Assembly: GCF_008641105.1 (NCBI RefSeq)
Contig: NZ_VTTI01000007.1
Coordinates: 1 to 64,000 of the forward strand
Length of the DNA: 64,000 nucleotides
Reading direction: 5' to 3'
Source of the DNA: Halopseudomonas salina
GTDB taxonomy: Bacteria > Pseudomonadota > Gammaproteobacteria > Pseudomonadales > Pseudomonadaceae
Made by a program: the position numbers and the translations under genes. Below, piece by piece: positions 1 to 10,168 of this stretch. Under the pieces are notes generated by a model. It saw nothing but the letters and a program-made list of their open reading frames with translations, searched no databases and was not told where the DNA came from. The number at the start of each line of letters is the position of its first letter. The first letter of the stretch is position 1.

Positions 1-10
1 TATCTGCACC

Positions 11-121
11 AAGGTCAAAATGGTTTCCCGCGTTCGCGAGAATGACGAGGGAGACGGCGAGAACGGCGGGGGGTACGGCAAGAATGACGAGGGGGACGGC
101 GAGAATGGCGAGAGGTCAGGC
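11..121. repeat. Palindromic repeat followed by four 21-bp tandem units
   Basis: Positions 11-47 carry one copy of the palindromic repeat found throughout the window (AAGGTCAAAATGG, then a CCCGCGTTCGCGAG core, ending AATGACG). Its right arm is then repeated: four units of exactly 21 bp at 38-58, 59-79, 80-100 and 101-121, each starting RAGAAYGRCG and mostly ending in ACGGC. There are no unique spacers, so this is a simple tandem array and not a CRISPR. The rest of 1-153 contains only this array and the acnA terminator. Confidence 0.85.
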
Positions 122-140
122 CCCCGCGTTAGCGGGGGCC
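119..140 (-). terminator. Probable hairpin terminator of acnA
   Basis: A perfect 9-bp stem (GGCCCCCGC / GCGGGGGCC) with a GTTA loop lies 14 bp beyond the acnA stop codon. There is no long T-run after it on the minus strand, so it may be a weak or Rho-assisted terminator. The hairpin is seen directly; its function is inferred. Confidence 0.5.
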
Positions 141-153
141 TCTCCTTGCCGTA

Positions 154-2901
154 TCACCCCTCCGCAATCAACTCCCGCAACACAAAGTGCAATATCCCAC
201 CAGCCTTGAAGTAGTCGATCTCGTTGCGTGTATCTATCCGGCACAACACGTCAAACTCGACCTTCTCGCCACCCTCTTTGGTGGCGACCATCTTCAGGGT
301 CTGGCCGGGCTTGAGGTCGTCGTTGATGCCCAGAATATCCACTTTCTCATGCCCATCCAGCCCCAGCGGCCCAACGCCTTGGCCATCCTTGAACTGCAGC
401 GGCAGCACGCCCATGCCGACCAGATTCGAGCGGTGGATGCGTTCGAAGCTTTCCGCGATCACGGCTTTCACGCCCAGCAGATTGGTGCCCTTGGCGGCCC
501 AGTCGCGGCTGGAGCCGGTGCCGTATTCCTTGCCGGCAAACACCACCAGCGGCGTGTTGTCCTGCTGGTAGCGCATGGCCGCGTCGTAAATTGCCATGCG
601 CTCGCCAGTGGGCACGTGAATGGTGTCGCCGCCCTCTTCGCCGCCCATCATCCGGTTGCGGATACGGATATTGGCGAAGGTGCCGCGCATCATTATCTCG
701 TGATTGCCGCGACGTGAGCCGTAGGAGTTGAAATCCTCTGGCTCAACGCCCAGCTCCTGCAGATAACGCCCTGCCGGTGAACTGCCCTTGATGTTGCCCG
801 CCGGGGAGATATGGTCGGTGGTGATCGAGTCGCCGAATACCGCCAGCACACTCGCCTGATCGACCGGCTCGAGGGGCTGCAGGGGTTGGTCTATCTGCTC
901 GAAATAGGGTGGATTCTTCACGTAGGTGGACTCGTCCAGCCACTTGTAGGTAGCACCTTCGGCCACACTGATCGACTGCCAGTGCGCATCACCGCTGAAC
1001 ACGTCGGCATAACGCTCGCGATACATCGAGTCCTCGACCATCGCCACGGCCTCGGCGATCTCGGCGTTGCTCGGCCACAAATCCTTGAGGTAGACGGGCT
1101 TGTTGTCGTTGTCCAGACCCAGCGGTTCCTCAAGAAGATTCATGCGCGTATTACCCGCCAGTGCATAAGCCACCACCAGCGGCGGCGAAGCCAGCCAGTT
1201 GGCTTTGACCTGGGGATGCACGCGACCTTCAAAGTTGCGGTTACCGGACAGCACTGCCGACACCACCAGGTCATGCTCGGTCACTGCCAGCGCGACTTCC
1301 GGCGGCAACGGGCCCGAGTTACCGATACAGGTGGTGCAGCCATAACCCACCAGGTTGAAACCCAAGGCATTCAGCGGCTCGGTCAGGCCGGCCTTTTCCA
1401 GATAATCGGTCACTACCTTGGAGCCCGGCGCCAGCGACGTCTTGACCCAGGGCTTGCGCATTACGCCCCGCTCGACCGCCTTCTTTGCCAGCAGCCCCGC
1501 CGCCATCATCACACTGGGGTTGGACGTGTTGGTGCAGGAGGTAATCGCCGCAATCACCACAGCGCCGTGACTGATCTCATGCTCTTCGCCATCAATGGTG
1601 ATGCTCGCGCCTGTGCTAGGGCCGCCCACGGCAACCCCACCGCCACCTTCGGTTTCCAGGCGCGATTGGGCTTCATCAGCAGGTCGCAATACCAGATCCA
1701 TCAGTTTGTCGAAGGCTGAATGCACCTCACCCAGGGCCACGCGGTCCTGCGGGCGACGGGGGCCGGCCAAGCTGGGCTCGACGGTGTTCAGATCCAGCTC
1801 CAGGCTGGCGGTAAACTCAGGCTCGGCACCGGGCTCGCGCCACATGCCCTGGGCCTTGGCGTAGGCCTCCACGCGGGCGACGATCTCATCCGTGCGGCCG
1901 GTCAGACGCAGATAACGGATGGTTTCATCATCGATCGGAAAGAAGCCACAGGTAGCGCCATATTCCGGCGCCATGTTGGCAATGGTCGCGCGGTCGGCCA
2001 GGGGCAGATCGGCCAGGCCGTCGCCATAGAACTCCACAAACTTGCCGACCACACCCTGTGCGCGCAGCATCTGGGTCACGGTCAGCACCAGGTCGGTTGC
2101 GGTCATGCCTTCGCGCATCTTGCCGCTGAGCTTGAAGCCCACCACCTCGGGAATCAGCATCGACACCGGCTGGCCGAGCATTGCGGCCTCTGCCTCGATA
2201 CCACCGACACCCCAGCCCAGCACACCCAGGCCGTTGATCATGGTGGTGTGCGAATCGGTGCCCACCAGCGTATCTGGATAAGCCCACTGCTCGCCATTCA
2301 CCTCACTGGCCCACACGCTCTGGCCCAGATACTCCAGGTTCACCTGGTGACAGATGCCAGTACCCGGTGGTACCACACGGAAGTTGTCAAACGCCTTCTG
2401 GCCCCAGCGCAAAAACTCGTAGCGCTCGCCGTTACGCTGCATTTCGATTTCGACGTTCTCTTCAAACGCCTCAGGGTCACCAAAGTGATCGACCATCACC
2501 GAGTGGTCAATCACCAGATCCACCGGCGACAAAGGATTGATCCGTTGCGGATCGCCGCCGGCCCGCGCCACGGCATCACGCATGGCCGCCAGGTCGACAA
2601 CAGCCGGCACACCGGTGAAGTCCTGCATTAGCACCCGCGCCGGACGATACTGGATCTCGCGATCAGAACTGCGGGTCTTCAGCCAGTCCGCCACGGCATG
2701 AATGTCATCGGGGGTAACGGTGACGCCGTCTTCGTGGCGCAACAGGTTTTCCAGCAGCACCTTCAGCGACACCGGCAGCCGGGTCAGATCACCGAGCTGC
2801 TCCGCCGCCTTGGGCAGCGAATGATAATGGTAGGTGGTATCGCCTACCTGCAGGGTATCGCGGGTGTTCAAACTGTTACCCGAGCTCTTGGCTTCAGACA
2901 T
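154..2901 (-). CDS. acnA: Aconitate hydratase A
   Basis: Cytosolic iron-sulfur enzyme of the TCA cycle that isomerises citrate to isocitrate through cis-aconitate. The 915-residue protein is full length for the AcnA/IRP1 family. The three cluster-ligand cysteines are visible: C456 in [11 protein letters not shown], and C522 and C525 in [12 protein letters not shown]. The C-terminal swivel domain contains the [14 protein letters not shown] and [15 protein letters not shown] motifs. A GGAGG Shine-Dalgarno sequence sits just upstream of the ATG. The gene is divergent from aer, the same pairing as in Pseudomonas aeruginosa. A Gly/Ala-rich insert around residues 415-435 is usual for pseudomonad AcnA and should be harmless. 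Confidence 0.97.
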   Translation of the reverse strand: MSEAKSSGNSLNTRDTLQVGDTTYHYHSLPKAAEQLGDLTRLPVSLKVLLENLLRHEDGVTVTPDDIHAVADWLKTRSSDREIQYRPARVLMQDFTGVPAVVDLAAMRDAVARAGGDPQRINPLSPVDLVIDHSVMVDHFGDPEAFEENVEIEMQRNGERYEFLRWGQKAFDNFRVVPPGTGICHQVNLEYLGQSVWASEVNGEQWAYPDTLVGTDSHTTMINGLGVLGWGVGGIEAEAAMLGQPVSMLIPEVVGFKLSGKMREGMTATDLVLTVTQMLRAQGVVGKFVEFYGDGLADLPLADRATIANMAPEYGATCGFFPIDDETIRYLRLTGRTDEIVARVEAYAKAQGMWREPGAEPEFTASLELDLNTVEPSLAGPRRPQDRVALGEVHSAFDKLMDLVLRPADEAQSRLETEGGGGVAVGGPSTGASITIDGEEHEISHGAVVIAAITSCTNTSNPSVMMAAGLLAKKAVERGVMRKPWVKTSLAPGSKVVTDYLEKAGLTEPLNALGFNLVGYGCTTCIGNSGPLPPEVALAVTEHDLVVSAVLSGNRNFEGRVHPQVKANWLASPPLVVAYALAGNTRMNLLEEPLGLDNDNKPVYLKDLWPSNAEIAEAVAMVEDSMYRERYADVFSGDAHWQSISVAEGATYKWLDESTYVKNPPYFEQIDQPLQPLEPVDQASVLAVFGDSITTDHISPAGNIKGSSPAGRYLQELGVEPEDFNSYGSRRGNHEIMMRGTFANIRIRNRMMGGEEGGDTIHVPTGERMAIYDAAMRYQQDNTPLVVFAGKEYGTGSSRDWAAKGTNLLGVKAVIAESFERIHRSNLVGMGVLPLQFKDGQGVGPLGLDGHEKVDILGINDDLKPGQTLKMVATKEGGEKVEFDVLCRIDTRNEIDYFKAGGILHFVLRELIAEG

Positions 2902-2969
2902 TACATGACCTCCGTTGAGCGCGTCCGCAAATGGCAGACCGCTTTCTTTGCTATGCTTCTACCCTAGAT

Positions 2970-2998
2970 GGCTCAAGTAAGAGACGCAAACTTGAGCC
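2970..2998. promoter_or_regulatory. Inverted repeat between acnA and aer
   Basis: GGCTCAAG and CTTGAGCC form a perfect 8-bp inverted repeat with 13 bp between the arms, in the divergent acnA/aer intergenic region. It could be a regulator site or a transcript hairpin. No Anr/Fnr box (TTGAT-N4-ATCAA) was seen here. Confidence 0.35.
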
Positions 2999-3117
2999 CC
3001 GCTGATTGTGCGTTATCTTTAAAGAAAACAGTCGCTGCGTCGATAACACCTATATACACCCAAGCATAGCCAAAATAAGCCCGCAAAGGGCACTCGCTCG
3101 TACCAGGACAGCCAACC

Positions 3118-4677
3118 ATGCGTAACAACCAGCCCGTCACCCAGCGTGAAAAAACCTTCAGCGCCGACCAGAGGTTGATCTCCACCACCGACCTCAAGGG
3201 CAAGATCACCTATTGCAACGAAGCCTTTGTGGCCGTCAGCGGCTATGAACACGAGGAACTCATCGGCAGCCCGCACAATATGGTTCGCCACCCAGACACC
3301 CCCGCCGCCGTGTTCGCGCATATGTGGGCCGACATCAGTGCTGGCAGAAGCTGGATGGGGATCGTCAAGAATCGTTGCAAGAATGGTGATCACTACTGGG
3401 TCAACGCCTTTGTCACACCCATCTGGGAAGGCGGCAAGGCAGTCGGCTACGAGTCCGTGCGGGTAAAGACCACAGCCAATCAGGTACAACGTGCCGAAGC
3501 CTTATACCGCCGCCTGAATAAGGGCAAAAGCGCCACCACGCCAGACCTTGCCGGTATGGCAGCGGACGTTATCCCGGTGGTGGTCATTGCCGCTGCGGCC
3601 GGTGTTGCGGGCCTGATGTTTGGCGGTTGGGGCGTTGTTGCTGCTGCGGCCGTAGCCATACCCGCGGCATTCGCCCTGCGCGCCTGGTACGACCAGCACC
3701 TGCAACGGCTTCTCAAGGTGGCCGACAACAGCATTACCGATCCCCTGCTGGCCGTCATGTATACGCCCTACAAGGGCGCCCTTGGCCAGCTCGAGATGGC
3801 CCTGCACAGCCAGCAGGCGCGCCTGCAGACCTGTCTCACACGCGTGCTGGACAGCGCCGAGCACCTGGGCACACAGGCCCGGGAAGCGAGTCAATTGGCC
3901 GAGCAGAGTCATAGCGGCATCAACCAGCAGCGCTCGGAAACAGACATGGTGGCCACGGCGATCAACGAGATGGCCTCCGCCACCCAGGAAGTTTCCAGCA
4001 ATGCCCAGCGCACCGCAGATGCTACGCGCGATGCAAACAACCTGGCCGAGGTCGGCAAATCAGTCGTCGCCAAAACCCGCGAGGCCATCGAAATCCTCTC
4101 CGAGTCGGTCAGCTCCGCCGCGAGCGTATCCTCACAGCTGGCCAGCGACACCCAGGAAATCGGCAAGGTAGTGGATGTCATCAAGGGCATTGCCGAGCAG
4201 ACCAACCTGCTCGCCCTCAACGCCGCCATCGAAGCCGCACGGGCCGGTGAACAGGGCCGCGGCTTTGCGGTAGTGGCCGATGAGGTACGCGCCCTGGCCA
4301 GCCGCACCGCTGACTCGACCGGTCAGATTCACAGCCTGATTGAAAACCTGCAGACCGCCGCCAAACGCGCAGTCGACGCCATGCGTGCCGGACACGAGCA
4401 GGCCGATCACGGGGTAACGCAGGTTATCGAAGCAGACGAAGCCCTGGATGGCATCCGCGAAGCCATCGGGCGTATCAACGACATGACCGACCAGATCGCC
4501 AGCGCCGCAGAAGAACAAAGCTCTGTAGCCGAGGAGATCAACCGCAACGTCACCAACATAGCCGGCCTGTCCGACAACAACGCCACCCAGGCCCAGCGCA
4601 GCGCCTACCTGAGCGGCGAACTGGCCCATACCGCCGAGCGTCAGACGGCATTAGTGGAGCGATTCAGCAAACGTTGA
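3118..4677 (+). CDS. aer: Aerotaxis receptor Aer, PAS-domain chemoreceptor
   Basis: Membrane chemoreceptor that senses redox or energy state through an N-terminal PAS domain (probably FAD-binding by family) and signals to CheA/CheW. Residues 15-125 form the PAS domain, including the NMVRHPD motif typical of Aer. A hydrophobic segment at about 145-185 replaces the usual two membrane spans with a periplasmic domain. The C-terminal half is the methyl-accepting signalling domain, with the conserved hairpin tip around [20 protein letters not shown]. The length of 519 residues matches Pseudomonas Aer. AGGA precedes the ATG. Its place beside acnA supports the assignment. Confidence 0.92.
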   Translation: MRNNQPVTQREKTFSADQRLISTTDLKGKITYCNEAFVAVSGYEHEELIGSPHNMVRHPDTPAAVFAHMWADISAGRSWMGIVKNRCKNGDHYWVNAFVTPIWEGGKAVGYESVRVKTTANQVQRAEALYRRLNKGKSATTPDLAGMAADVIPVVVIAAAAGVAGLMFGGWGVVAAAAVAIPAAFALRAWYDQHLQRLLKVADNSITDPLLAVMYTPYKGALGQLEMALHSQQARLQTCLTRVLDSAEHLGTQAREASQLAEQSHSGINQQRSETDMVATAINEMASATQEVSSNAQRTADATRDANNLAEVGKSVVAKTREAIEILSESVSSAASVSSQLASDTQEIGKVVDVIKGIAEQTNLLALNAAIEAARAGEQGRGFAVVADEVRALASRTADSTGQIHSLIENLQTAAKRAVDAMRAGHEQADHGVTQVIEADEALDGIREAIGRINDMTDQIASAAEEQSSVAEEINRNVTNIAGLSDNNATQAQRSAYLSGELAHTAERQTALVERFSKR

Positions 4678-4744
4678 GGGCGCTGCCATAAGCGCGCTGC
4701 GGTGATAGACTCCCTGCTTTGCATACATATCAAGGGAAATCACC

Positions 4745-6589
4745 ATGTGCGGAATCGTCGGCGCTATTGCTCAGCGGAACATCACTCCAATCCTGATGGA
4801 GGGGCTGCGCCGGCTCGAGTACCGCGGCTATGATTCCGCAGGGATAGCAGTGCTTACTGACGACGGTAGCGACAAGCATGGATCAATGCTGCGAGTGCGC
4901 GCCGTCGGCAAGGTCGTGGAGCTCGAGAACGCCTTGGCGGCCACACCGGCCCATGGCCATCTCGGCATCGCCCACACCCGCTGGGCCACCCACGGCAAGC
5001 CCGCTGAACGCAATGCCCACCCGCATATTTCCGGCAGTCTGGCAGTAGTACACAACGGCATCATCGAAAACCACGGCCCGCTGCGCAAGAAGCTGGTTGC
5101 CCTGGGCTATGAATTCGTTTCAGAAACCGATACCGAAGTGGTAGCCCATCTGGTCGCCCACTACTACAGCGAAACCCAGGATCTTCTAGGCGCTTTCCGC
5201 ACCGCCCTGAATGAACTGCACGGCGCTTATGCTCTGGCAATGATCCATGAAGACCAGCCGCAAACACTTTACTGCGCCCGCATGGGCAGCCCGCTGGTAA
5301 TCGGTGAAGGCAGTGGCGAGCACTACGTTGCATCCGACCCCCTGGCACTGCTGCAAGTTACCGACCGATTCCGTTACCTCGAAGAGGGCGATCATGCCCG
5401 CCTGACCAACACGCAATGCGAGATCTGGGACCGTGATAACAATACGGCTGTTCGCCCGGTAAAACGCTACGAACATGCCGCATTCAGCATGGAAAAGGGT
5501 GAATATCGGCACTTTATGCTCAAGGAAATTTTCGAGCAGCCTCAAGCCATCAGCGACACCCTTAGCGGCATACTGGCTAAAGATCACGTGCTCACAGCCA
5601 TCCTGGGGCCGGACGCCGAAACCCGTTTGCACGAGATAGAGAATATTCACATTGTTGCCTGCGGTACCAGTTATCACGCCGGTCTGGTCGCGCGCTACTG
5701 GATCGAAGAGCAGGCTGACATGCCATGCAGCGTTGAAGTAGCCAGCGAATACCGCTACCGCACCGTTGTCGTACCCAAAAATACCTTGCTGATCACCATC
5801 TCTCAATCCGGCGAGACCGCCGACACCCTGGCCGCCCTGCGGTTTGCCAAGGATCAGGGCTACCTGGCTACCCTCGCCATCTGCAACGTGGCCGGCAGCT
5901 CACTGGTACGCGAGGCCGACTGGCGCCTGCTGACCCACGCTGGCCCGGAGATCGGCGTTGCCTCCACCAAGGCCTTCACCACGCAACTGGTCGCGCTATT
6001 GTGGCTGACTACCGCCCTCGCCCAGGTGCGCGGCAAGGACCCGGAGAGAATCGCCAGCAATGTTGCCGCGCTGCGTAAGCTGCCGCAGATAATCGAACAG
6101 GCCCTGTTGCTGGAATCACGTATTACTACCCTGGCAGAACGATTCGCAACCAAACACCACGCCCTCTTCCTCGGCCGCGGCACGCATTACCCGATCGCCA
6201 TGGAAGGCGCGCTCAAGCTCAAGGAAATCTCCTACATCCACGCCGAAGCCTACGCCGCCGGCGAGCTCAAACACGGCCCCCTGGCCCTGGTGGATGAAGA
6301 CATGCCCGTGGTCAGCGTCGCCCCCAGTGATGCCCTGCTGGAAAAACTCAAGTCCAACCTGGAAGAAGTCAGCGCCCGCGGCGGCCAGCTTATTACCTTC
6401 GCGTGTGAGACCGTCGACCAGAGTGAAGACAACAACCACGAAATGATCAGCCTGCCCTGGGTAGAAGACTGCATCTCCCCGATCCTCTACACCATCCCCC
6501 TGCAACTGCTGAGCTACCACGTGGCGCTGGTCAAGGGCACAGACGTAGACAAACCACGGAACCTGGCGAAGTCGGTGACTGTGGAGTAA
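4745..6589 (+). CDS. glmS: Glutamine-fructose-6-phosphate aminotransferase (isomerising)
   Basis: Makes glucosamine-6-phosphate from fructose-6-phosphate and glutamine, the first step towards UDP-GlcNAc for peptidoglycan and LPS. The 614 residues comprise an N-terminal Ntn glutaminase domain, whose nucleophile Cys2 is seen in MCGIVGA, and two SIS domains. The isomerase domain contains CGTSYHAG and SQSGETADTL, and the C-terminus ends KSVTVE, as the family does. AAGGG lies upstream of the ATG. No glmS ribozyme is expected in this group. It is a housekeeping gene, but it shares the fructose-6-phosphate pool with the polysaccharide pathways encoded downstream. Confidence 0.97.
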   Translation: MCGIVGAIAQRNITPILMEGLRRLEYRGYDSAGIAVLTDDGSDKHGSMLRVRAVGKVVELENALAATPAHGHLGIAHTRWATHGKPAERNAHPHISGSLAVVHNGIIENHGPLRKKLVALGYEFVSETDTEVVAHLVAHYYSETQDLLGAFRTALNELHGAYALAMIHEDQPQTLYCARMGSPLVIGEGSGEHYVASDPLALLQVTDRFRYLEEGDHARLTNTQCEIWDRDNNTAVRPVKRYEHAAFSMEKGEYRHFMLKEIFEQPQAISDTLSGILAKDHVLTAILGPDAETRLHEIENIHIVACGTSYHAGLVARYWIEEQADMPCSVEVASEYRYRTVVVPKNTLLITISQSGETADTLAALRFAKDQGYLATLAICNVAGSSLVREADWRLLTHAGPEIGVASTKAFTTQLVALLWLTTALAQVRGKDPERIASNVAALRKLPQIIEQALLLESRITTLAERFATKHHALFLGRGTHYPIAMEGALKLKEISYIHAEAYAAGELKHGPLALVDEDMPVVSVAPSDALLEKLKSNLEEVSARGGQLITFACETVDQSEDNNHEMISLPWVEDCISPILYTIPLQLLSYHVALVKGTDVDKPRNLAKSVTVE

Positions 6590-6945
6590 GAAGGGAAAAG
6601 GCTGAAACCCGCTTTTTAAAACAATGGATCCCCGCGTTCGCGAGGATGACGGTGGAGGGAGAAAGCGTCATTCCTGCCCCCAACGTCATTCCCGCGAACG
6701 CGGGAAACCATTTTGACCTTCGCCCCTAATCAATGGGGTCTATCAATGGGGTCAGTCATTGATCCGCCAATAAATATTCCGGCAAGCGCCCATTGATCAA
6801 ACGACTCTGACCCCATTGATCGCATTGATCGTTGATCGGATCGCTGACCCCATTGATCGCGCCTCCGCGAGGATGACGACTTCTCCCCCCCCACGTCATC
6901 CCCGCGAAGGCGGGGATCCATTTTGACCTTCTAAGTCAGTGGCCA
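6590..6945. repeat. Intergenic repeat cluster between glmS and galE
   Basis: This 356-bp gap contains no gene. It holds three palindromic repeats (6624-6651, 6684-6720, 6867-6931) of the window-wide family. A separate element at 6729-6860 has two forward CAATGGGGTC copies (6731, 6744) and two inverted GACCCCATTG copies (6810, 6846). The CGTCATTCC arm is also repeated once on its own near 6667. Confidence 0.8.
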
Positions 6946-7977
6946 CTAACTCTTGCTATAACCCTGCGGATTACTCGATTGCCAGTGCCAGGAATCAGCA
7001 CACATGGCTTCCAGGCCCAGCCTGGCTTGCCAGCCCAGTTCATCTGCTGCTAACGCCGGATCGGCATAACAGCTGGCAACGTCACCGGGTCGCCGGTCCA
7101 CGATCTTGTAGGCCAGCTCCTTGCCGCAGGCTTTTTCAAACGCCTTGAGCATATCCAGTACCGAATAACCAATCCCGGTGCCCAGGTTGAAGGCTTTGAT
7201 GCCGGGCTTGTTTTCCAGCCAACGCAAAGCCTGCAGGTGGCCGTCGGCCAGATCCTGTACGTGGATGTAATCGCGCACGCCGGTACCATCGGGCGTTGGA
7301 TAATCACCGCCAAATACACTCAAATACTCACGACGACCAACAGCCACCTGGGCAATGTATGGCATCAGATTATTGGGGATATCAGATGGGTCTTCACCAA
7401 TCATGCCGCTGGGATGAGCTCCAACCGGATTGAAATAACGCAGCAGGGCGATGTTCCAGTCCGCATCAGACACATGCAGATCACCCAGCATCTCTTCGAT
7501 CATCAGCTTGGAGCGGCCATAGGGATTGGTCGCGCTGGTCGGAAAGTCCTCACGGATCGGCAGGCTTGCCGGGTCCCCGTAAACGGTTGCAGAAGAGCTG
7601 AACACGATGTTCTTCACACCCGCGCGCTGCATCGCCTCGCACAACACAACTGTGCCGCTGACGTTATTACGGTAATAGCGCATGGGCTGCGCCACCGACT
7701 CGCCAACAGCCTTGAGACCGGCAAAGTGGATCACCGCATCAATGCTGTGGCCAGCAAAGACCTCATCCAGCAGCGCAGCATCACTGATATCACCCGTCAC
7801 ATAGGGCACAGCCTGACCGGAGATTTGCTCCACACGGCGCAGCGCCTCCGGGGAGCTATTGCTGAAGTTGTCCAGCACGATGACCTTGTAGCCTGCCTCA
7901 AGCAGCTTGATACAGGTGTGGGTGCCGATGTAACCGGCACCGCCGGTTACAAGGATGGTCTGTTGCATTCCTGGCAT
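6946..7977 (-). CDS. galE: UDP-glucose 4-epimerase
   Basis: Interconverts UDP-glucose and UDP-galactose and supplies galactose donors for surface sugars. It is an extended short-chain dehydrogenase: the NAD-binding glycines are in VTGGAGYIGTHTC at the N-terminus, followed by SSSATVYG and the catalytic YGRSK. The chosen start (MPGMQQT, 343 residues) has AGGAAGG at ideal spacing; a further upstream in-frame start would add 20 unrelated residues. The end SYSKS is close to the normal length. It is followed and preceded by palindromic repeats, so it is probably transcribed alone. Confidence 0.95.
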   Translation of the reverse strand: MPGMQQTILVTGGAGYIGTHTCIKLLEAGYKVIVLDNFSNSSPEALRRVEQISGQAVPYVTGDISDAALLDEVFAGHSIDAVIHFAGLKAVGESVAQPMRYYRNNVSGTVVLCEAMQRAGVKNIVFSSSATVYGDPASLPIREDFPTSATNPYGRSKLMIEEMLGDLHVSDADWNIALLRYFNPVGAHPSGMIGEDPSDIPNNLMPYIAQVAVGRREYLSVFGGDYPTPDGTGVRDYIHVQDLADGHLQALRWLENKPGIKAFNLGTGIGYSVLDMLKAFEKACGKELAYKIVDRRPGDVASCYADPALAADELGWQARLGLEAMCADSWHWQSSNPQGYSKS

Positions 7978-8069
7978 GGTTGGCCTTCCTGAGTGCGTGT
8001 GCCAGAGAGTATAGCGAGCAAGCAGTTCTCTGTGCACCCAATGCTCAACCCCGCTTTCTCAAGAGCTAA

Positions 8070-8155
8070 ATGGATCCCCGCCTTCGCGAGGATGACGGGA
8101 GTTTGAGAGCGCGGCGTTCGCGAGGATGACTGGGAGAGGTTCTCGAGAATGACCA
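8070..8155. repeat. Palindromic repeat with two extra arm copies
   Basis: One complete GGATCC-type repeat (8072-8099) is followed by two degenerate copies of its GTTCGCGAGGATGAC arm at about 8114-8130 and 8140-8153. It lies between the start of galE and the end of the ABC ATPase gene. Confidence 0.75.
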
Positions 8156-8164
8156 GCCTCTCAT

Positions 8165-8974
8165 CTAATGCCCGCCCTCCTCCCGCATCATCGTCAGAAT
8201 CTGCCGCTCCATCGCAGCATATTCCGGGTGGCTGCGCAGATCTTCCCGGGTGTTGACGCTATCACTGGATTTGAAGGGTGGATGCAGAATGGTTTTTACC
8301 CGCCCCGGATGGCGCGAAAGAAAAACGATCTGGTCACCCAACAGCAACGCCTCCTCCACATCATGGGTCACCATCACCACGGTCATGCGTTCCTTGCGGA
8401 TCACATCCAGCAGTAGCTCCTGCATCTGCCAGCGGGTTTCGGCATCCAGCGCGCCAAAGGGTTCGTCCATCAGCAACACCTTGGGCGTATTCGCCAAAGC
8501 CCGAGCCAGGGCAACGCGCTGGCGCATGCCCCCGGATAGCTGGTGCGGATACACATCGGCAAAGGCGCTCAACCCCACCCGCTCCAGAAAGTAATCCACG
8601 GTGCCTTCCTGCATGGCCAACACATCCCCATTGACGCGCAGCCCATAAGCAACGTTGTCGCGTACTTTCAACCACGGGAACGAGGTATAACCCTGAAAGA
8701 CCATACCTCTGTCCCGGTGCGGTCCGCGCACGATCTCGCCATCCAGGCTTACCTGCCCGCTGGACGGGCGCTCCAGCCCGGCCATCATGCGCAACACCGT
8801 CGACTTGCCGCAACCGGATGGACCCAGCAGCACGCAGACTTGCCGCGCCGGCACGTCAAAGCTCACCCCTTCCACAGCCACCACCTGGCGGCCATGGTCG
8901 GAGAACACCTTACCCAGCTCGCGTACCTGCAAACCCTGCTGATTCACGTCCAGCTGCATGGCAGTCGCGCTCAT
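8165..8974 (-). CDS. ABC transporter ATP-binding protein, NitT/TauT type
   Basis: Cytoplasmic ATPase of an importer in the nitrate/sulfonate/taurine family. The 269 residues show Walker A (GPSGCGKST), the Q-loop region, the signature LSGGMRQR, Walker B (VLLMDEPFGALD) and the switch histidine in VTHDVEEAL. Its start overlaps the stop of the binding-protein gene by 4 bp, so the two are translationally coupled. The substrate cannot be read from the ATPase; by family it could be a sulfonate, a nitrogen heterocycle or a small aromatic compound. Confidence 0.9.
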   Translation of the reverse strand: MSATAMQLDVNQQGLQVRELGKVFSDHGRQVVAVEGVSFDVPARQVCVLLGPSGCGKSTVLRMMAGLERPSSGQVSLDGEIVRGPHRDRGMVFQGYTSFPWLKVRDNVAYGLRVNGDVLAMQEGTVDYFLERVGLSAFADVYPHQLSGGMRQRVALARALANTPKVLLMDEPFGALDAETRWQMQELLLDVIRKERMTVVMVTHDVEEALLLGDQIVFLSRHPGRVKTILHPPFKSSDSVNTREDLRSHPEYAAMERQILTMMREEGGH

Positions 8975-10020
8975 TTTGCCTCCAGAGCCGCCTTCAGCGG
9001 AGCCAACTCCACGCCGGTAGTCCAGTCGTGCTTGCCATCAGCCAGCCCAAACTTCTGCCACCAGGCGTTGGTGGTATCCCAGTGCTCCACAATCTGGCCA
9101 TTGGTCATACCCAGGGGCAAGTCACCTTCGGCCACACCCATGAAACGGCTCGCCTGCTCAAGATCAAAGACCATGATGCCGCCCTTGTAGATCTCGCCAT
9201 CGGAGCCGATCACCATCTCCACATCGCTCACATCAAACTGGATCGCCTCGGCAATAATGCGATTACCTTCCTCGGGATTGGCCTTCCAGAAATCCACCGC
9301 CTTGAAGTAGGCCTCCATCGCCAGATTCGCCGCCTCGGGACGCTCGCTCAAAAATCCCGAGCTCATATACATGCCGTCGCCCAACAGCGCAGTACTGATC
9401 CAATCACCCTGGCTGGAATGGGCTACAACGCGGGCACCGGGCATATTCGCCAGCAGTTGGCTGCCGAAGGGTTCCCAGAGCTCAACGGCACTGACGCTGC
9501 CGCCAAGCATCGCGCCCACGGCCTCATCCATGATCACATTGACGAACTCCACCTGGTCGATGGCCACGCCGTTCTGTTCCAACCAGATACCCATGAAGAT
9601 CTGTGTAAGACCGCCTTCCATCACCGCAATCTTTTTGCCGATCAAATCCTTGGCGCCGTCGATGCCAGGAGCAAGAATGATCTTGTCGGTGCCGTAGGAA
9701 GGGTTGGTGTAAGTCACCAGTTTGACCGGCACATCCTTGTCCACCGCGATCGGGCCGTACTCGACCGTGCTTGAAGTGATGTCCAACTGCCCGGCGCTCA
9801 TCAGCGCAAAGCTTTCGTAAGGATCCTCGATAATGCTGATGTTCAGATCCAGTTCCGGCACCAGGTTCTTTTCCTTGGCGATAAACCAGAAGCCATAACC
9901 CGGCCAGGAGAACAGCGACACATTGACCTGTTCCTTGGCCTGCACCACCCCCGCCGCACACATCAGCGCCGCGCCCAGCACACAGCCCTTGGCTGCCTTG
10001 CTCCAGTCACTCAATTGCAT
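8971..10020 (-). CDS. ABC transporter periplasmic substrate-binding protein
   Basis: SsuA/TauA/NMT1-like solute receptor, 349 residues from the chosen start. An N-terminal signal peptide ends near VVQAKEQV. The start MQLSDW is preceded by AGGAG at good spacing; the longer open frame upstream is only translated repeat DNA. The mature part has the expected two-lobe binding-protein features, for example SAGQLDITSSTVEYGPIA and the cross-over segment SAVELWEPFGSQL. It is coupled to the ATPase gene downstream and separated from the permease gene upstream by 148 bp of repeat sequence. Confidence 0.88.
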   Translation of the reverse strand: MQLSDWSKAAKGCVLGAALMCAAGVVQAKEQVNVSLFSWPGYGFWFIAKEKNLVPELDLNISIIEDPYESFALMSAGQLDITSSTVEYGPIAVDKDVPVKLVTYTNPSYGTDKIILAPGIDGAKDLIGKKIAVMEGGLTQIFMGIWLEQNGVAIDQVEFVNVIMDEAVGAMLGGSVSAVELWEPFGSQLLANMPGARVVAHSSQGDWISTALLGDGMYMSSGFLSERPEAANLAMEAYFKAVDFWKANPEEGNRIIAEAIQFDVSDVEMVIGSDGEIYKGGIMVFDLEQASRFMGVAEGDLPLGMTNGQIVEHWDTTNAWWQKFGLADGKHDWTTGVELAPLKAALEAK

Positions 10021-10168
10021 GGTCGTTCTCCTAGATGAAAAAATCGTTGCCCCCAAAACCAAAACCAAAACCAAACCCAAACCCAAACCCAAAATGGATC
10101 CCCGCCTTCGCGAGGATGACGGGCTTCTGGGACCGTCGAGTTCCACCTCGATGAGCGCGCCCTCCCGG
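10021..10168. repeat. Repeat insertion inside the ABC operon
   Basis: Between the permease and binding-protein genes lie a short-period microsatellite (AAAACC, then AAACCC hexamers, 10050-10092), a GGATCC-type palindromic repeat (10093-10122), and a repeat of about 38 bp starting GGGACCGTCGAGTTCCACC (10129-10166). The last one recurs at 14881-14919. The binding-protein ribosome site (10027-10033) is intact. Confidence 0.8.

Noticed and set aside
1720..2631. Long open frame of 303 codons opposite acnA
   Set aside because: It is antisense to a well-conserved gene, has no ribosome site and no recognisable domain; such frames are common in GC-rich genes.
6590..6945. Complete insertion sequence between glmS and galE
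   Set aside because: No transposase-like reading frame and no target-site duplication could be identified; only short repeats are present.
10021..10146. N-terminal extension of the ABC binding protein
   Set aside because: The extra 42 codons translate hexamer and palindromic repeats. A good ribosome site and signal peptide start at 10020.
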